Assembly (NCBI GenBank): GCA_965243285.1
Contig: OZ251537.1
Coordinates: forward strand, 1,736,001-1,800,000
Direction: 5' to 3'
DNA length: 64,000 nt
Source: JAHRAW01 sp965243285
GTDB taxonomy: Bacteria; Pseudomonadota; Gammaproteobacteria; Arenicellales; Poriferihabitantaceae
Shown: positions 17,327 to 25,280 of the stretch, piece after piece
Position numbering within the stretch: position 1 is the stretch's first letter
Layout: every line of letters starts with the position of its first letter
Position numbers and translations under genes: made by a program
The notes under the pieces: model-generated
What the model was told of the DNA's origin: nothing
What the model saw: the letters and a program-made list of their open reading frames with translations, nothing else
The model's database searches: none

Positions 17327-18112
17327 ATGAGCGTCAAAATTCAGGAAAAAATCGTCAGTTACGAGGTAACCAAACCCAGTGGCGGCGCCGCCGAGTCCGT
17401 CGACTCCAGGCCCATCGACCCCAGGCCCATCGACTCCAGGCCCATCGACCCAAGTCCCATCGACCAGCCCGAAGCGTTAGCCGAAAAATCCATGGATGGC
17501 GGCAACCCCACCCCCTTGCAACCCGAGAAAATGGCGCGCCCGGCGATGCTGATCGGCAACACTTATAAGATCAAGCCCTCGGTTTCGGTCCATGCTTTCT
17601 ACATCACCATAAACGACATGGTGTGCAACCCGGGCACGCCCTTTGAAAAGCGCCGCCCGTTCGAGATGTTCATAAACTCCAAGAACATGGACCACTACCA
17701 GTGGATTTCCGCCCTCACCCTCATCGTTTCGGCGGTATTTCGCAAGGGCGGCGATGTCGCCTTTTTGGTGCCGGAGTTGAAAAGCGTGTTCGACCCCAAA
17801 GGCGGCTATTTCCGCAAAGGCGGCACCTACATGCCATCTTTGGTCGCCGAAATCGGCCATGTCATCGAAGGCCACCTGAAAACGATCGGCATCATCGACG
17901 AGCCGGTCGCCGACCAGCATCAACGAGCATTTTTGGACGAACAACGCCAGCAATACGAACATCAGCAAACCCTAAAAACCGACCCCGCCGAGCAACAAGA
18001 CAGCGCCTTCCCCCCTGGGGCAGTGTTATGCGAAAAATGCCACCACCGAGCCATGATCGTGATGGACAATTGCCTAACCTGCCTCAACTGCGGGGAAAGT
18101 AAGTGTAATTAA
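17327..18112 (+). CDS. nrdJb: NrdJb: C-terminal/zinc-ribbon partner of split class II ribonucleotide reductase
   Basis: 261 residues from ATG 17327, where the conserved MSVKIQEKIVSYEV begins. The core NTYKIKPSVSVHAFYITINDM, RRPFEMFINSKNMDHYQWI and GGYFRKGGTYMPSLVAEIGHV is the NrdJb signature. The end (CEKCHHRAMIV...CLTCLNCGESKC) is a cysteine-rich zinc-ribbon-like tail that likely re-reduces the NrdJa active site. A repeat insertion of PID units (SRPIDPRPIDSRPIDPSPID, 17396-17468) sits in the N-terminal linker. It lies 144 bp after nrdJa, much wider than in Pseudomonas, with no other gene between. It is almost surely required for NrdJa activity. Confidence 0.9.
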   Translation: MSVKIQEKIVSYEVTKPSGGAAESVDSRPIDPRPIDSRPIDPSPIDQPEALAEKSMDGGNPTPLQPEKMARPAMLIGNTYKIKPSVSVHAFYITINDMVCNPGTPFEKRRPFEMFINSKNMDHYQWISALTLIVSAVFRKGGDVAFLVPELKSVFDPKGGYFRKGGTYMPSLVAEIGHVIEGHLKTIGIIDEPVADQHQRAFLDEQRQQYEHQQTLKTDPAEQQDSAFPPGAVLCEKCHHRAMIVMDNCLTCLNCGESKCN

Positions 18113-18114
18113 AT

Positions 18115-18468
18115 GGGAGTTATATACCTAAATCCCCATTATTAAGTTGTTATTTGAGGGGGATTGATTTGGTTTTTGGATTTTGCTGTTGCTGTTGCTG
18201 TTGCTTTGGTTTTTGATTTTGTTTTTGATTTTTGATTTTTGATTTTCGCTTTGGGGCTGTTGATTTTTACCTTTTCACCTTTATGCCACTGATGGGGTGA
18301 AGATTTAAAGGCGAAAAGCGAAAGCCAACGCCAAAGCCAGATCAAAACCAGATCAACCCCCCCACCAAAACTGGCGATGAAACCGCCAGATTTAACTTAT
18401 TCCTCGGAGGGGAGTGAAGAGGGTAATAAACCAAACTAACATGGGGATTTAAGTATATAAATCCCCAT
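18115..18468. repeat. Mosaic intergenic repeat, copy 2 (nrdJb-dsrK convergent gap)
   Basis: The inverted termini GGGAGTTATATACCTAAATC and a right end with GATTTAAGTATATAAATCCC bracket a T-rich arm (TGTTGCTTTGGTTTTTGATT type). A core hairpin AAACTGGCG...CCGCCAG follows, with GAGGGGAGTGAAGAGG. The left terminus starts 3 bp after the nrdJb stop codon. No gene is present; 18469-18564 also holds nothing recognisable. Confidence 0.85.
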
Positions 18469-18564
18469 TAAATCAGGTAATCATGGCCGGTGATTAAATC
18501 GAGAAACCCGCACCGCGAAAAAAGGGAGAAGTAAACTGGCGATGCGCTTGGACTAGCGCCGCCA

Positions 18565-20082
18565 TCAAAACAGGCGCTTCAATTGCAACGCGTCGCCGGC
18601 CAATTGATGCACGCTTATGATCATCTCGCGGTCAAAATCGTAATACGGCAGCGTGTGCGCGAATTGACTTTTGCAAATCGCGCAAATCGCCGCCATATGG
18701 GTGACGCCATGTTTCGCTACTACTTGGTGTAAGGCTTGCATTCTCGGCAACGCGCCTTTTACCCGCAGCTCGATTAAATCGTCGGTAAGCAGTCCGCCGC
18801 CGCCGCCGCAACAAAAAGTCGCCTCGCCGATGGAATCGGCGCGCATGTCCACAAAATGCGAGCAACAAGCGCGAATGATGGCGCGCGGGATGGTGAACTG
18901 CCCGCCAGGCACGCCGCCCATGCGCGAGGCGCGCGACACATTGCATGAGTCGTGAAAAGTGACCACTTTGTCGGCATGGATGTCGCGATCGAAAACCAGC
19001 GCGCCTTGGCGAATTAAATCATAGGTGGATTCGCACACATGCTGTGGCACTGGATATTGGTGGTCTAAAAAATCCAACGGCGCTAACAAAGTGTTCCAAT
19101 AATTGTAGGCCACGCGCCACGCATGCCCACATTCGCCCACCACGATGCGCCGCACGCCTAAGTCCAAAACCGCTTCGCGCACGCGCTGCGCGATTTTTTT
19201 CATGTGCGCGTGGTTGCCGGCGAACAGCCCAAAATTGGCGGCTTCGGCGGCGTGGGTACTTAATGTCCAGCTGATTCCGGCGGCGTGAAAAATCTTGGCG
19301 CAGCCGATGAGCCCATCCACATGCGGCTCGGCGAAAAAATCCGCCGACGGCGTCACCAACAAGACCTCGGCGCCGCGCTCATCTAAGGGGAAGCGCACAT
19401 CGATGCCGGTTTCGACGCGCACATCGTCGGCCAATTCTTGCAGCGTATGGGCCAGCGCCGGCGCCGGTAGTCCGAGGTTGTTGCCGGTCGCCAACACCTT
19501 AGCCGTAACTTGCTGGGTATATTTTTGGCCGATGCCGACGCTGGCTAAAATTTCTCGCCCGGCCATGGTGACCTCCGCGGTGTCGATGCCGAACGGGCAA
19601 TACACCGCGCAACGCCGGCACTGCGAACATTGGTGATAATAGGTATACCATTCGCGCAGCACCGCTTCGGTGAGGTCGGCGGCGCCGACCAGCCACGGAA
19701 AATGCCGCCCCCAAAAGGTGAAATAGCGCCGATAAACCTTGCGCATTAAATCTTGACGCGCCACCGGCATGTTGTTCGGATCGGCGGTGCCTAAATAATA
19801 ATGGCACTTATCGGTGCACGCCCCGCACTTGACGCAGGAATCCATAAACACTTGCAGGGCGCGTTGCTGAGTCAACAATTCCGCCATCTTGGCCAGCGCT
19901 TTGTCGCGCCAATCATCGGGCAATTGGGCCGGAAACCCCAACGCCTGCTGATGCGCGGCCCCAGCCACATGCGGCTGGCTATGCGCCATGGCGCCGACGC
20001 GAATGGCGGGGATTTTGGGGTGATGTTGCGCCGCCCGTCGCAACGCCGGCAGTTCGGCTTCTAAAGATGTGCTCTTATGCAT
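18565..20082 (-). CDS. dsrK: DsrK: iron-sulfur heterodisulfide-reductase-like subunit of the Dsr membrane complex
   Basis: 505 residues. The ATG at 20080-20082 overlaps the dsrM stop by 8 bp. Two [4Fe-4S] motifs are visible: CVKCGACTDKCHYYLG (about residue 82) and CSQCRRCAVYCPFGID (about 150). The HdrD-like CCG regions include VGECGHAWR, a FHDSCNVSRASRMGG segment and FCCGGGGGLLTDD. This is a cytoplasmic subunit on the DsrM cytochrome. It is thought to exchange electrons between the quinone pool and the DsrC trisulfide/disulfide. Partners dsrJ, dsrO and dsrP, normally next, are not present downstream: a repeat and nrdJb follow. So the complex is either MK-only or completed elsewhere. Confidence 0.92.
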   Translation of the reverse strand: MHKSTSLEAELPALRRAAQHHPKIPAIRVGAMAHSQPHVAGAAHQQALGFPAQLPDDWRDKALAKMAELLTQQRALQVFMDSCVKCGACTDKCHYYLGTADPNNMPVARQDLMRKVYRRYFTFWGRHFPWLVGAADLTEAVLREWYTYYHQCSQCRRCAVYCPFGIDTAEVTMAGREILASVGIGQKYTQQVTAKVLATGNNLGLPAPALAHTLQELADDVRVETGIDVRFPLDERGAEVLLVTPSADFFAEPHVDGLIGCAKIFHAAGISWTLSTHAAEAANFGLFAGNHAHMKKIAQRVREAVLDLGVRRIVVGECGHAWRVAYNYWNTLLAPLDFLDHQYPVPQHVCESTYDLIRQGALVFDRDIHADKVVTFHDSCNVSRASRMGGVPGGQFTIPRAIIRACCSHFVDMRADSIGEATFCCGGGGGLLTDDLIELRVKGALPRMQALHQVVAKHGVTHMAAICAICKSQFAHTLPYYDFDREMIISVHQLAGDALQLKRLF

Positions 20083-20827
20083 GCGGGCGGCGACGCGGGT
20101 TGTCGGCTTGGTTGCGCGTCGGGCTGAAAAACAAACCCGGGGCATGCAACAATTTGCTCACCGGGAAAATTAATAGCAGCACCACCGCCAAACCGAGGTG
20201 AATGTACAACACCGAATCCGCCGGCAGGCTGGGTAATGTCGATATATTACCGGCGGCGTCGGGTGCGGGTAAAAACCACGCCCATGGCAATAAATCGAAA
20301 GAGCGCCACGCCAGAAAAAAACTTTTCACCGCCGCCACATCGGTGTGCCATATATTTTTCAACGCCAATCCGCTACCCGCCAACGCCGTAAACAACGCCA
20401 GCATGAGGTGATCAGACGGCGCGGAAATATAGCGCACGCGATCCACCCACAGCCGCCGCCACCACAGCCCGGCCAGCCCAATCAGCATGATAGCGCCGGC
20501 ATAAGCGCCGGCGGATTGCAGCCACAGCACCCACCCCCAAATCGGCTCGGTCACATAGCGCAGGTGGCGCAACAGCGCCAGCGTAAGGCCAAAATGAAAC
20601 AGCCAGCCGAACAACCAGGTGGATTTACTGGCCTTGAACAAACTCTCGAACAACAAAATTTCGCGAATCAACCGCAGTGCCACTCCGGCGATAGTGGTCG
20701 GCGCCGGCGTGGTCGGCATTTTCAACGGCGGCGGAATGCGAGCGTATAACCTAACTCGATAAATCAGCCCGCCCACCAAAACCGCGCTGGCGATATAAAA
20801 AATAGTCGCAAACAGAAAAGAGGCCAC
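20075..20827 (-). CDS. dsrM: DsrM: heme b membrane subunit of the Dsr complex
   Basis: About 250 residues with five to six hydrophobic helices (NarI-like). Helix His residues for b-heme lie in FGWLFHFGLTLALLRHL and in YIHLGLAVVLLLIFPVSKLLHAPG. The N-terminal segment VGGLIYRVRLYARIPPPLKMPTTPAP is characteristic of DsrM. The frame is open upstream into dsrC, but the best start is a GTG at 20825-20827. It has a GGAAGAGG ribosome site 8 nt upstream and sits 20 bp after the dsrC stop. It transfers electrons between quinones and DsrK. It ends overlapping dsrK, a tight operon. Confidence 0.9.
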   Translation of the reverse strand: MASFLFATIFYIASAVLVGGLIYRVRLYARIPPPLKMPTTPAPTTIAGVALRLIREILLFESLFKASKSTWLFGWLFHFGLTLALLRHLRYVTEPIWGWVLWLQSAGAYAGAIMLIGLAGLWWRRLWVDRVRYISAPSDHLMLALFTALAGSGLALKNIWHTDVAAVKSFFLAWRSFDLLPWAWFLPAPDAAGNISTLPSLPADSVLYIHLGLAVVLLLIFPVSKLLHAPGLFFSPTRNQADNPRRRPHA

Positions 20828-20847
20828 GCGCAAAACCTCTTCCAGAT

Positions 20848-21180
20848 TCAAACGCAACCGGTCGGCTTGGGCAGGCCGGCGTATTTGCACGCTTGCTTGG
20901 CCGGGCCATACGGAAACAGCGTATACAGATATTTACTATTGCCCTTTTCTTGGCCGAGGCGGCGGCCGATATTTTTGACCAGCACGCGCACCGCCGGCGC
21001 GATTTGATATTGAGCGTAGTACTCGCGCAAAAAATCCATCACCTCCCAATGATTGGCCGATAACACGCAGCCGTCCGCGGCCGCCATGGCGTGCGCTAAG
21101 TCACGATTCCAATCATCGTGATTCTCCAAATAGCCGTCTTCGTCGGTGGCATACGCGACGCCGTTTACTTGCAGTGCCAT
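20848..21180 (-). CDS. dsrC: DsrC: sulfur-carrier protein with both conserved C-terminal cysteines
   Basis: 110 residues from ATG 21178-21180 (MALQVNGVAYATDEDGYLEN). The frame continues upstream with further ATGs (to 21246), so a longer N-terminus is possible. The core NHWEVMDFLREYYAQYQIAPAVRVL and GNSKYLYTLFPYGPAKQACKYAGLPKPTGCV is diagnostic. Both the penultimate Cys and the Cys ten residues before it are present. This marks a true DsrC rather than TusE-type or regulatory homologues. It receives sulfur from DsrEFH and delivers it as a trisulfide/persulfide in sulfite reductase chemistry, and DsrMK handles its redox state. Confidence 0.95.
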   Translation of the reverse strand: MALQVNGVAYATDEDGYLENHDDWNRDLAHAMAAADGCVLSANHWEVMDFLREYYAQYQIAPAVRVLVKNIGRRLGQEKGNSKYLYTLFPYGPAKQACKYAGLPKPTGCV

Positions 21181-21280
21181 GGGCGAATCGACGGTGTGCG
21201 GTGCGGCTGAGTTTGGAATAAATTTCATAGCACACATTTTATACAAATTTCATCTAGCCAGATTTATAGCGCCAATTTAG

Positions 21281-21709
21281 GAGGTTTATAGTCCTAAATC
21301 TGCAGTTCGATGGGCGTTTTTTTTGAGGTCAGTGGCTGATTTAGGGGGGGCTGCGTTTGATTTTTGCTTTGGGATTTATATACCTAAATCTGCACGGTGG
21401 GTTTGCTTTTGGCTTTTGATTTGGCTTTTGACTTGGCTGTTGGTTTTTACATGGTCACTCATTTGGGCAGTGGTTGAAGATTTAAAGGCAAAAGCGAAAA
21501 GACCAACATCAATAGCCCCCCACCAAATCAGGCGATAAAGCCGCCTGATTTGACTCCCCCCAGATGAAGCGGGGGGGAGTAAAACGTTAAAATCAAAAGC
21601 CAAAAGCAAAAGCAAAAATCAAAAGCAAAAATCAAAAGCCAAAAGCAAAAGCCAAAAGCCAAAATCAAAAGCCAACTCCACCGTGCAGATTTAGATAGAT
21701 AAATCTCCA
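21281..21709. repeat. Mosaic intergenic repeat, copy 3 (nested pair between dsrH and dsrC)
   Basis: An outer fragment with GTTTATAGTCCTAAATCTGC leads into a complete element. The complete element's left terminus GATTTATATACCTAAATCTG (21372 on) is mirrored by CAGATTTAGATAGATAAATC near 21690-21709. Between them are a T-rich left arm (TTTTGGCTTTTGATTTGGC), the core hairpin AAATCAGGCG/CGCCTGATTT, the CCCCCC/GGGGGG clamp and an A-rich right arm (AAAATCAAAAGCC). It splits an otherwise compact dsr operon. Confidence 0.85.
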
Positions 21710-21768
21710 ATTTAGGTATCTGATTCATAGCACATTCATACGCCCCATTTATCTATTTCCGGCGGTGT

Positions 21769-22071
21769 TTAAAACCACGCTTGCACCGCGCCGCAGCGCT
21801 GCGCGAGGTCGACAAATTCGCCGTATCCCACCACCATAATGCCGCTTATCAATTGCGCCTGCGTGATGCCACGCGCTGCCAGGTCGGCATCTAAAGCATA
21901 AAAATGTTTGCTCGGCAGATGGGCGCGCACTTGCGGTGCGGATGCGGCGCCGGCGAGGGCGCCATACACGCCGTCTTCGATGAACAACACATGGCTGCCG
22001 GCTTTGGATAACCGCAGGCAAGTATCGAGGCTATTTTTCTCGAACGGGGATTTATTCACGGTATGCAACAT
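21769..22071 (-). CDS. dsrH: DsrH: subunit of the DsrEFH sulfurtransferase
   Basis: 100 residues from ATG 22069-22071 (MLHTVNKSPFEKNSLDTCLR), with GAGGTGG about 10 nt upstream. A GTG four codons earlier is possible but would start before the family N-terminus. The conserved Cys (DTCLRL) and VLFIEDGVYGALAG match DsrH/TusB. The end VVGYGEFVDLAQRCGAVQAWF matches the family C-terminus. With DsrE and DsrF it forms an alpha2-beta2-gamma2 hexamer that passes sulfane sulfur to DsrC. It is 13 bp from dsrF. Confidence 0.93.
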   Translation of the reverse strand: MLHTVNKSPFEKNSLDTCLRLSKAGSHVLFIEDGVYGALAGAASAPQVRAHLPSKHFYALDADLAARGITQAQLISGIMVVGYGEFVDLAQRCGAVQAWF

Positions 22072-22084
22072 AAGCGGCGCCACC

Positions 22085-22513
22085 TCAAAAATTCAAGAGC
22101 ACATCTTGCTGCGCGATGAGGTCGGCTAAATCTTCCTGGCCGATTATTTCGAGCAATGGTGATGGCGCTGACTTGGCGTTATCATCCGCATGCGCAAGCG
22201 GCATCAAATCCGCGGTCGTCAGGCCGCGCTCGAGCAATGACTCGCGCTCCACCCATATTTTTTCCACCTCGTAATCGCCCAGCGCCGCAAAAGCGGCGGC
22301 AAAATTCTTCACCCCGAGGGCTTGGGTGTGTTGGTCGCGCAACAATTGAAACACCCCATCATCGATGAAAGCGATGCACACTCGCTGCTCAAAAGCGGCC
22401 CCGACCAGCGCCGCATCCAGCCCCTCTTGGCCGTAGTTGGTGCCGTGCGGGGCGCGGCGATGGAGGTACATGAATTTCTTGCGCGCCGCTTGGCGCACTT
22501 CTCCAGCGGCCAT
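22085..22513 (-). CDS. dsrF: DsrF: subunit of the DsrEFH sulfurtransferase
   Basis: 142 residues. KKFMYLHRRAPHGTNYGQEGLDAALVGAAFEQ, with VCIAFIDDGVFQLLRDQHTQ, is the DsrF/TusC pattern. GDYEVEKIWVERESLLERGLTTADLMPL is also conserved in DsrF of sulfur oxidisers. It lacks the active-site Cys role of DsrE and acts as a structural partner in the hexamer. It starts 3 bp after dsrE and ends 13 bp before dsrH. The segment HADDNAKSAPSPL is a variable loop. Confidence 0.92.
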   Translation of the reverse strand: MAAGEVRQAARKKFMYLHRRAPHGTNYGQEGLDAALVGAAFEQRVCIAFIDDGVFQLLRDQHTQALGVKNFAAAFAALGDYEVEKIWVERESLLERGLTTADLMPLAHADDNAKSAPSPLLEIIGQEDLADLIAQQDVLLNF

Positions 22514-22516
22514 GCG

Positions 22517-22978
22517 TCAGTCGCCGAAAGCGACCAGTCGGTCGGCTTGTATGCCGGCCTCGATCAACTGCCCGAGGCCGGCTACGCGAAAGCCGGCGGT
22601 GAGGTTGGCATCCAGATTATTAGCATCCATGTTCTCGGCATCCATAGCATTAGCCTCCGTGTTAGCGCTCATATTATTAGCATCCAGACCATGGCGTTTT
22701 TGCGCGCTGGCATCGATTAGGCCACGGCGCTGCGCGGCCGCTATGCACACCACCATATCGAGGTCGTGGCGCGCCGCTAACGCCGACCAGCGCGCGGCGA
22801 TGCGGCGCTCGTCTTGGGGCGGCGCGCTCAAGCGGGCGGCGTTATACACCCCATCGTGATAAAAAAACACGCGAAAAATTTCATGCCCGCGCGCCAATGC
22901 GGCGACCGCGAAGTGGTATGCCGTGTCGCTCGCCTGATGGGTGTACGGCGCGGCGTTTATCAAGAGCGCAAACTTCAT
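22517..22978 (-). CDS. dsrE: DsrE: sulfur-accepting subunit of DsrEFH, with Asn/Asp repeat insertion
   Basis: 153 residues from ATG 22976-22978 (MKFALLINAAPYTHQASDTAYHFA). The frame extends upstream without support. The segments GHEIFRVFFYHDGVYNAARLSAPPQDE and LDMVVCIAAAQRRGLID contain the conserved sulfur-binding Cys. GFRVAGLGQLIEAGIQADRLVAFGD is the family end. Between them an insertion built from LDANNM / DAENM / DANNL units (22607-22697) adds about 30 residues compared with the usual 120-130. It is the first gene of this dsr block. dsrA and dsrB, which normally precede dsrE in sulfur oxidisers, are not in the window, and ggt lies upstream instead. Confidence 0.93.
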   Translation of the reverse strand: MKFALLINAAPYTHQASDTAYHFAVAALARGHEIFRVFFYHDGVYNAARLSAPPQDERRIAARWSALAARHDLDMVVCIAAAQRRGLIDASAQKRHGLDANNMSANTEANAMDAENMDANNLDANLTAGFRVAGLGQLIEAGIQADRLVAFGD

Positions 22979-23080
22979 GGGGCGGTCGCAGTTAATGCCG
23001 ACCGGGTGCGCATCTAATCGGTGGCGCATTTACGCCGCCCATTGAACCGCCGGCCGAACATATCCATGTAGCAGCCGCTT

Positions 23081-23096
23081 GCACATATATATGTAC
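23081..23096. promoter_or_regulatory. Near-perfect palindrome upstream of dsrE
   Basis: GCACATATATATGTAC lies 103 bp before the dsrE start and 18 bp after the ggt stop. An almost identical, perfectly symmetric 16-mer lies before ispE (41094). It may be a regulator site; no known consensus was matched. Confidence 0.35.
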
Positions 23097-23113
23097 ATGT
23101 ATCTGGCCGCCGC

Positions 23114-24940
23114 TTAATCCAAGATGCGCGCCGAACCATTGCCCCGCCGGTCGGAGGCGGCGGTAACTTCGGCCGTGGATTTATCATAAATCACCACATG
23201 CATATTGCCCCAGGGCCGCTCTTTTTGCTCCAGTTTATGGCCGCGCGCGGTCAACGCGTCGATGGTGATGGGGGTCAGCGCATCGGCTTCAAACTGGATG
23301 GCGTCGGGTAAATATTGATGATGAAAACGCGCGCCATCGACCATTTGCTCCGCGCTGGCGCCGCGCTGAAACTGCAACGCGGCTAACAACACCATGGAAA
23401 TAATGCGGCTGCCGCCGGGCGTGCCGAGCGCCGCCACGCGCTCGCCGAATTCCAGGAAGGTGGGGCTCATGCTCGACAGCATGCGCTTGCCGCTAGCGAT
23501 GGCGTTGGCTTCCGCGCCGACCAAGCCATAGACATTGGGTGTCCCGGGCTTTACGGAAAAATCGTCCATCTCGTCATTCAGCAACACCCCGGTGCCGGCC
23601 GCTACCAGTCCCGAGCCGAACGGGTAATTCACCGACAGCGTCGCCGCCACGCGATTGCCGTGCGAATCGATGATAGAAAAATGCGTGGTATCGACGCCCT
23701 CGCTGGGCGCCGACTCGGCGGGCGGCGCCGAAGCGGTGGCTGCCGACTCGCCCGCCGACGGCCCAATGGGCGCCAGCGCCGCACTAGGCGTGGCGCGGTC
23801 GAGGCGAATCGATTGCCGCTGCCCGGCGGCGTAATGCGCGCTCAACAGCCGCTCCAGCGGCACTTGAACATGGTCGGGGTCGCCCATATATTGCGCCCTA
23901 TCGCGATAGGCGCGGCGCATGGCTTCGGTCGCCACATGCACGAAATCGGCCGCCGAATCCGCCGCCCCGAGCGCCTCTAAGTCATACCCCGACAAAATAT
24001 TGAGGGCTTGCGCCAGCACCAGCCCGCCGGATGAAGGCAACGCCGCCGAGGTGATTTTCATACCCCGATAGTCGGCCACCACCGGCGCCCGCACCGCCAC
24101 CTGATAGGCGCGCAAATCTTGCAGCGTCCAGATGCCGCCGGCGGCGCGCACGCCGTGCACCAATTTTTGCGCCACTTCGCCGCCATAAAACCCGTCATGA
24201 CCATGCGCCGCGAGTGCCTTTAGCGTGGCCGCCAAATCCGGCTGCACGATAACGGTGCCGGCCGGCGGCACGGCGCCATCGACCAAAAACACCGCCGCCG
24301 CAGCCGGCGAGGCGTTGAGGGCATCGCGCCGCCAATCCGCCAGCCGCCGGTAGCGCTCGCTCACCGTAAAACCTTGCTCGGCGAGGCGAATCGCCGGGCG
24401 CAGGGCGGCCGACAGCGGCAGCACGCCGGCATTTTCCGCCAGCCACGCCAACGCCGCCGGGGCCCCGGGAATAGCGGCGGCGAGGGCGCCATCCACCGAT
24501 AAATCACGCACCGCGGCGCCGTTTTCGTCCAAATACATGTCGCGAGTGGCGGCCAACGGGGCTTTTTCACGCCCGTCTAACATGGTGTCGACGCCGCTTT
24601 TGGCATCATGCAACAGCCAAAACCCGCCGCCGCCCAACCCCGAGCTAGCCGGCTCCACCACCGCTAACGCCGCGCTCACCGCCACTGCGGCGTCAAAGGC
24701 GTTGCCGCCGGCGGCGAGAATCTCGAGGCCGGCGGCGGTGGCCAGTGGCTCCGCCGACGCCACCGCGGCTGGCCGCGAATTCCAGTGCGCGAACCACAGC
24801 CAGGCGATGAAAACAACGATGCCGCCGACGCCGACTGCCGCTTGCGCCAGGCGATGTTTTTTTGGCCACCCGGCGCGCGCCTTATCGAGCACACGCTTAG
24901 CGCAAGCGTACGCGGTTTTGATACGAATATTCATCATCAT
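23114..24940 (-). CDS. ggt: Gamma-glutamyltranspeptidase
   Basis: 608 residues. An N-terminal membrane or signal segment (about 32-50, VGVGGIVVFIAWLWFAHW) places it in the periplasm or membrane. The proenzyme cleaves itself before the Thr of DTTHFSIIDSHGNRVA (about residue 417). That Thr becomes the nucleophile that transfers or hydrolyses the gamma-glutamyl group of glutathione. GFWLLHDAKSG, SSGGLVLAQALNILSGYDLE, NDEMDDFSVKPG and SSMSPTFLEF are typical. An Ala/Ser/Pro-rich run (SAATASAPPAESAPSEG) just before the cleavage site is longer than usual. Three consecutive ATG codons start the frame. It is transcribed toward dsrE but a functional link is not evident. Confidence 0.93.
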   Translation of the reverse strand: MMMNIRIKTAYACAKRVLDKARAGWPKKHRLAQAAVGVGGIVVFIAWLWFAHWNSRPAAVASAEPLATAAGLEILAAGGNAFDAAVAVSAALAVVEPASSGLGGGGFWLLHDAKSGVDTMLDGREKAPLAATRDMYLDENGAAVRDLSVDGALAAAIPGAPAALAWLAENAGVLPLSAALRPAIRLAEQGFTVSERYRRLADWRRDALNASPAAAAVFLVDGAVPPAGTVIVQPDLAATLKALAAHGHDGFYGGEVAQKLVHGVRAAGGIWTLQDLRAYQVAVRAPVVADYRGMKITSAALPSSGGLVLAQALNILSGYDLEALGAADSAADFVHVATEAMRRAYRDRAQYMGDPDHVQVPLERLLSAHYAAGQRQSIRLDRATPSAALAPIGPSAGESAATASAPPAESAPSEGVDTTHFSIIDSHGNRVAATLSVNYPFGSGLVAAGTGVLLNDEMDDFSVKPGTPNVYGLVGAEANAIASGKRMLSSMSPTFLEFGERVAALGTPGGSRIISMVLLAALQFQRGASAEQMVDGARFHHQYLPDAIQFEADALTPITIDALTARGHKLEQKERPWGNMHVVIYDKSTAEVTAASDRRGNGSARILD

Positions 24941-24987
24941 CGAACTAGGCGTGAGTTGAATTAAAATGAAGGGGATGCCCTAGATAA

Positions 24988-25273
24988 CTAGGCCAAATAC
25001 GCCTTAACCCATGGTTTTAACTGGGCTAATTGCGCCGTTGGCTTGGGGTTGTTAAAACGCCACTCGCATTCCTTCAAATATAGCGAAAATTGCGCGCTTT
25101 GGCGTCCGCAATAATGATCGCAACACCCGCCCGCCGCGCTGTAACAAGCCAAAAACTAAGAATTTTGTCGGCTGCGCCGCGCCCGCGTTTGCCTTATGCC
25201 GGGCGCCGCCGAAATACGACTCATCAACTTCTATTTCGCCGCTTGCAGCGTGATAATCTGCCGCAGTCGATAG
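24988..25273 (-). pseudogene. Degraded IS1595/IS1016-type transposase remnant
   Basis: Read on the minus strand, fragments of a DDE transposase appear in shifting frames. RLRQIITLQAA comes first, then EIEVDESYFGGARHKANAGA (the VDES.FGG catalytic Asp motif). These are followed by KFLVFGLLQRGGRV, VAIIIADAKARNFR, and finally YLKECEWRFNNPKP plus KPWVKAYLA and a stop. At least two frameshifts and an internal deletion of perhaps 60-70 codons (between NFRY and YLKE) are visible. No intact ends were identified. The next mosaic repeat begins directly at its 5' side. Confidence 0.75.
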
Positions 25274-25280
25274 AAATAAT

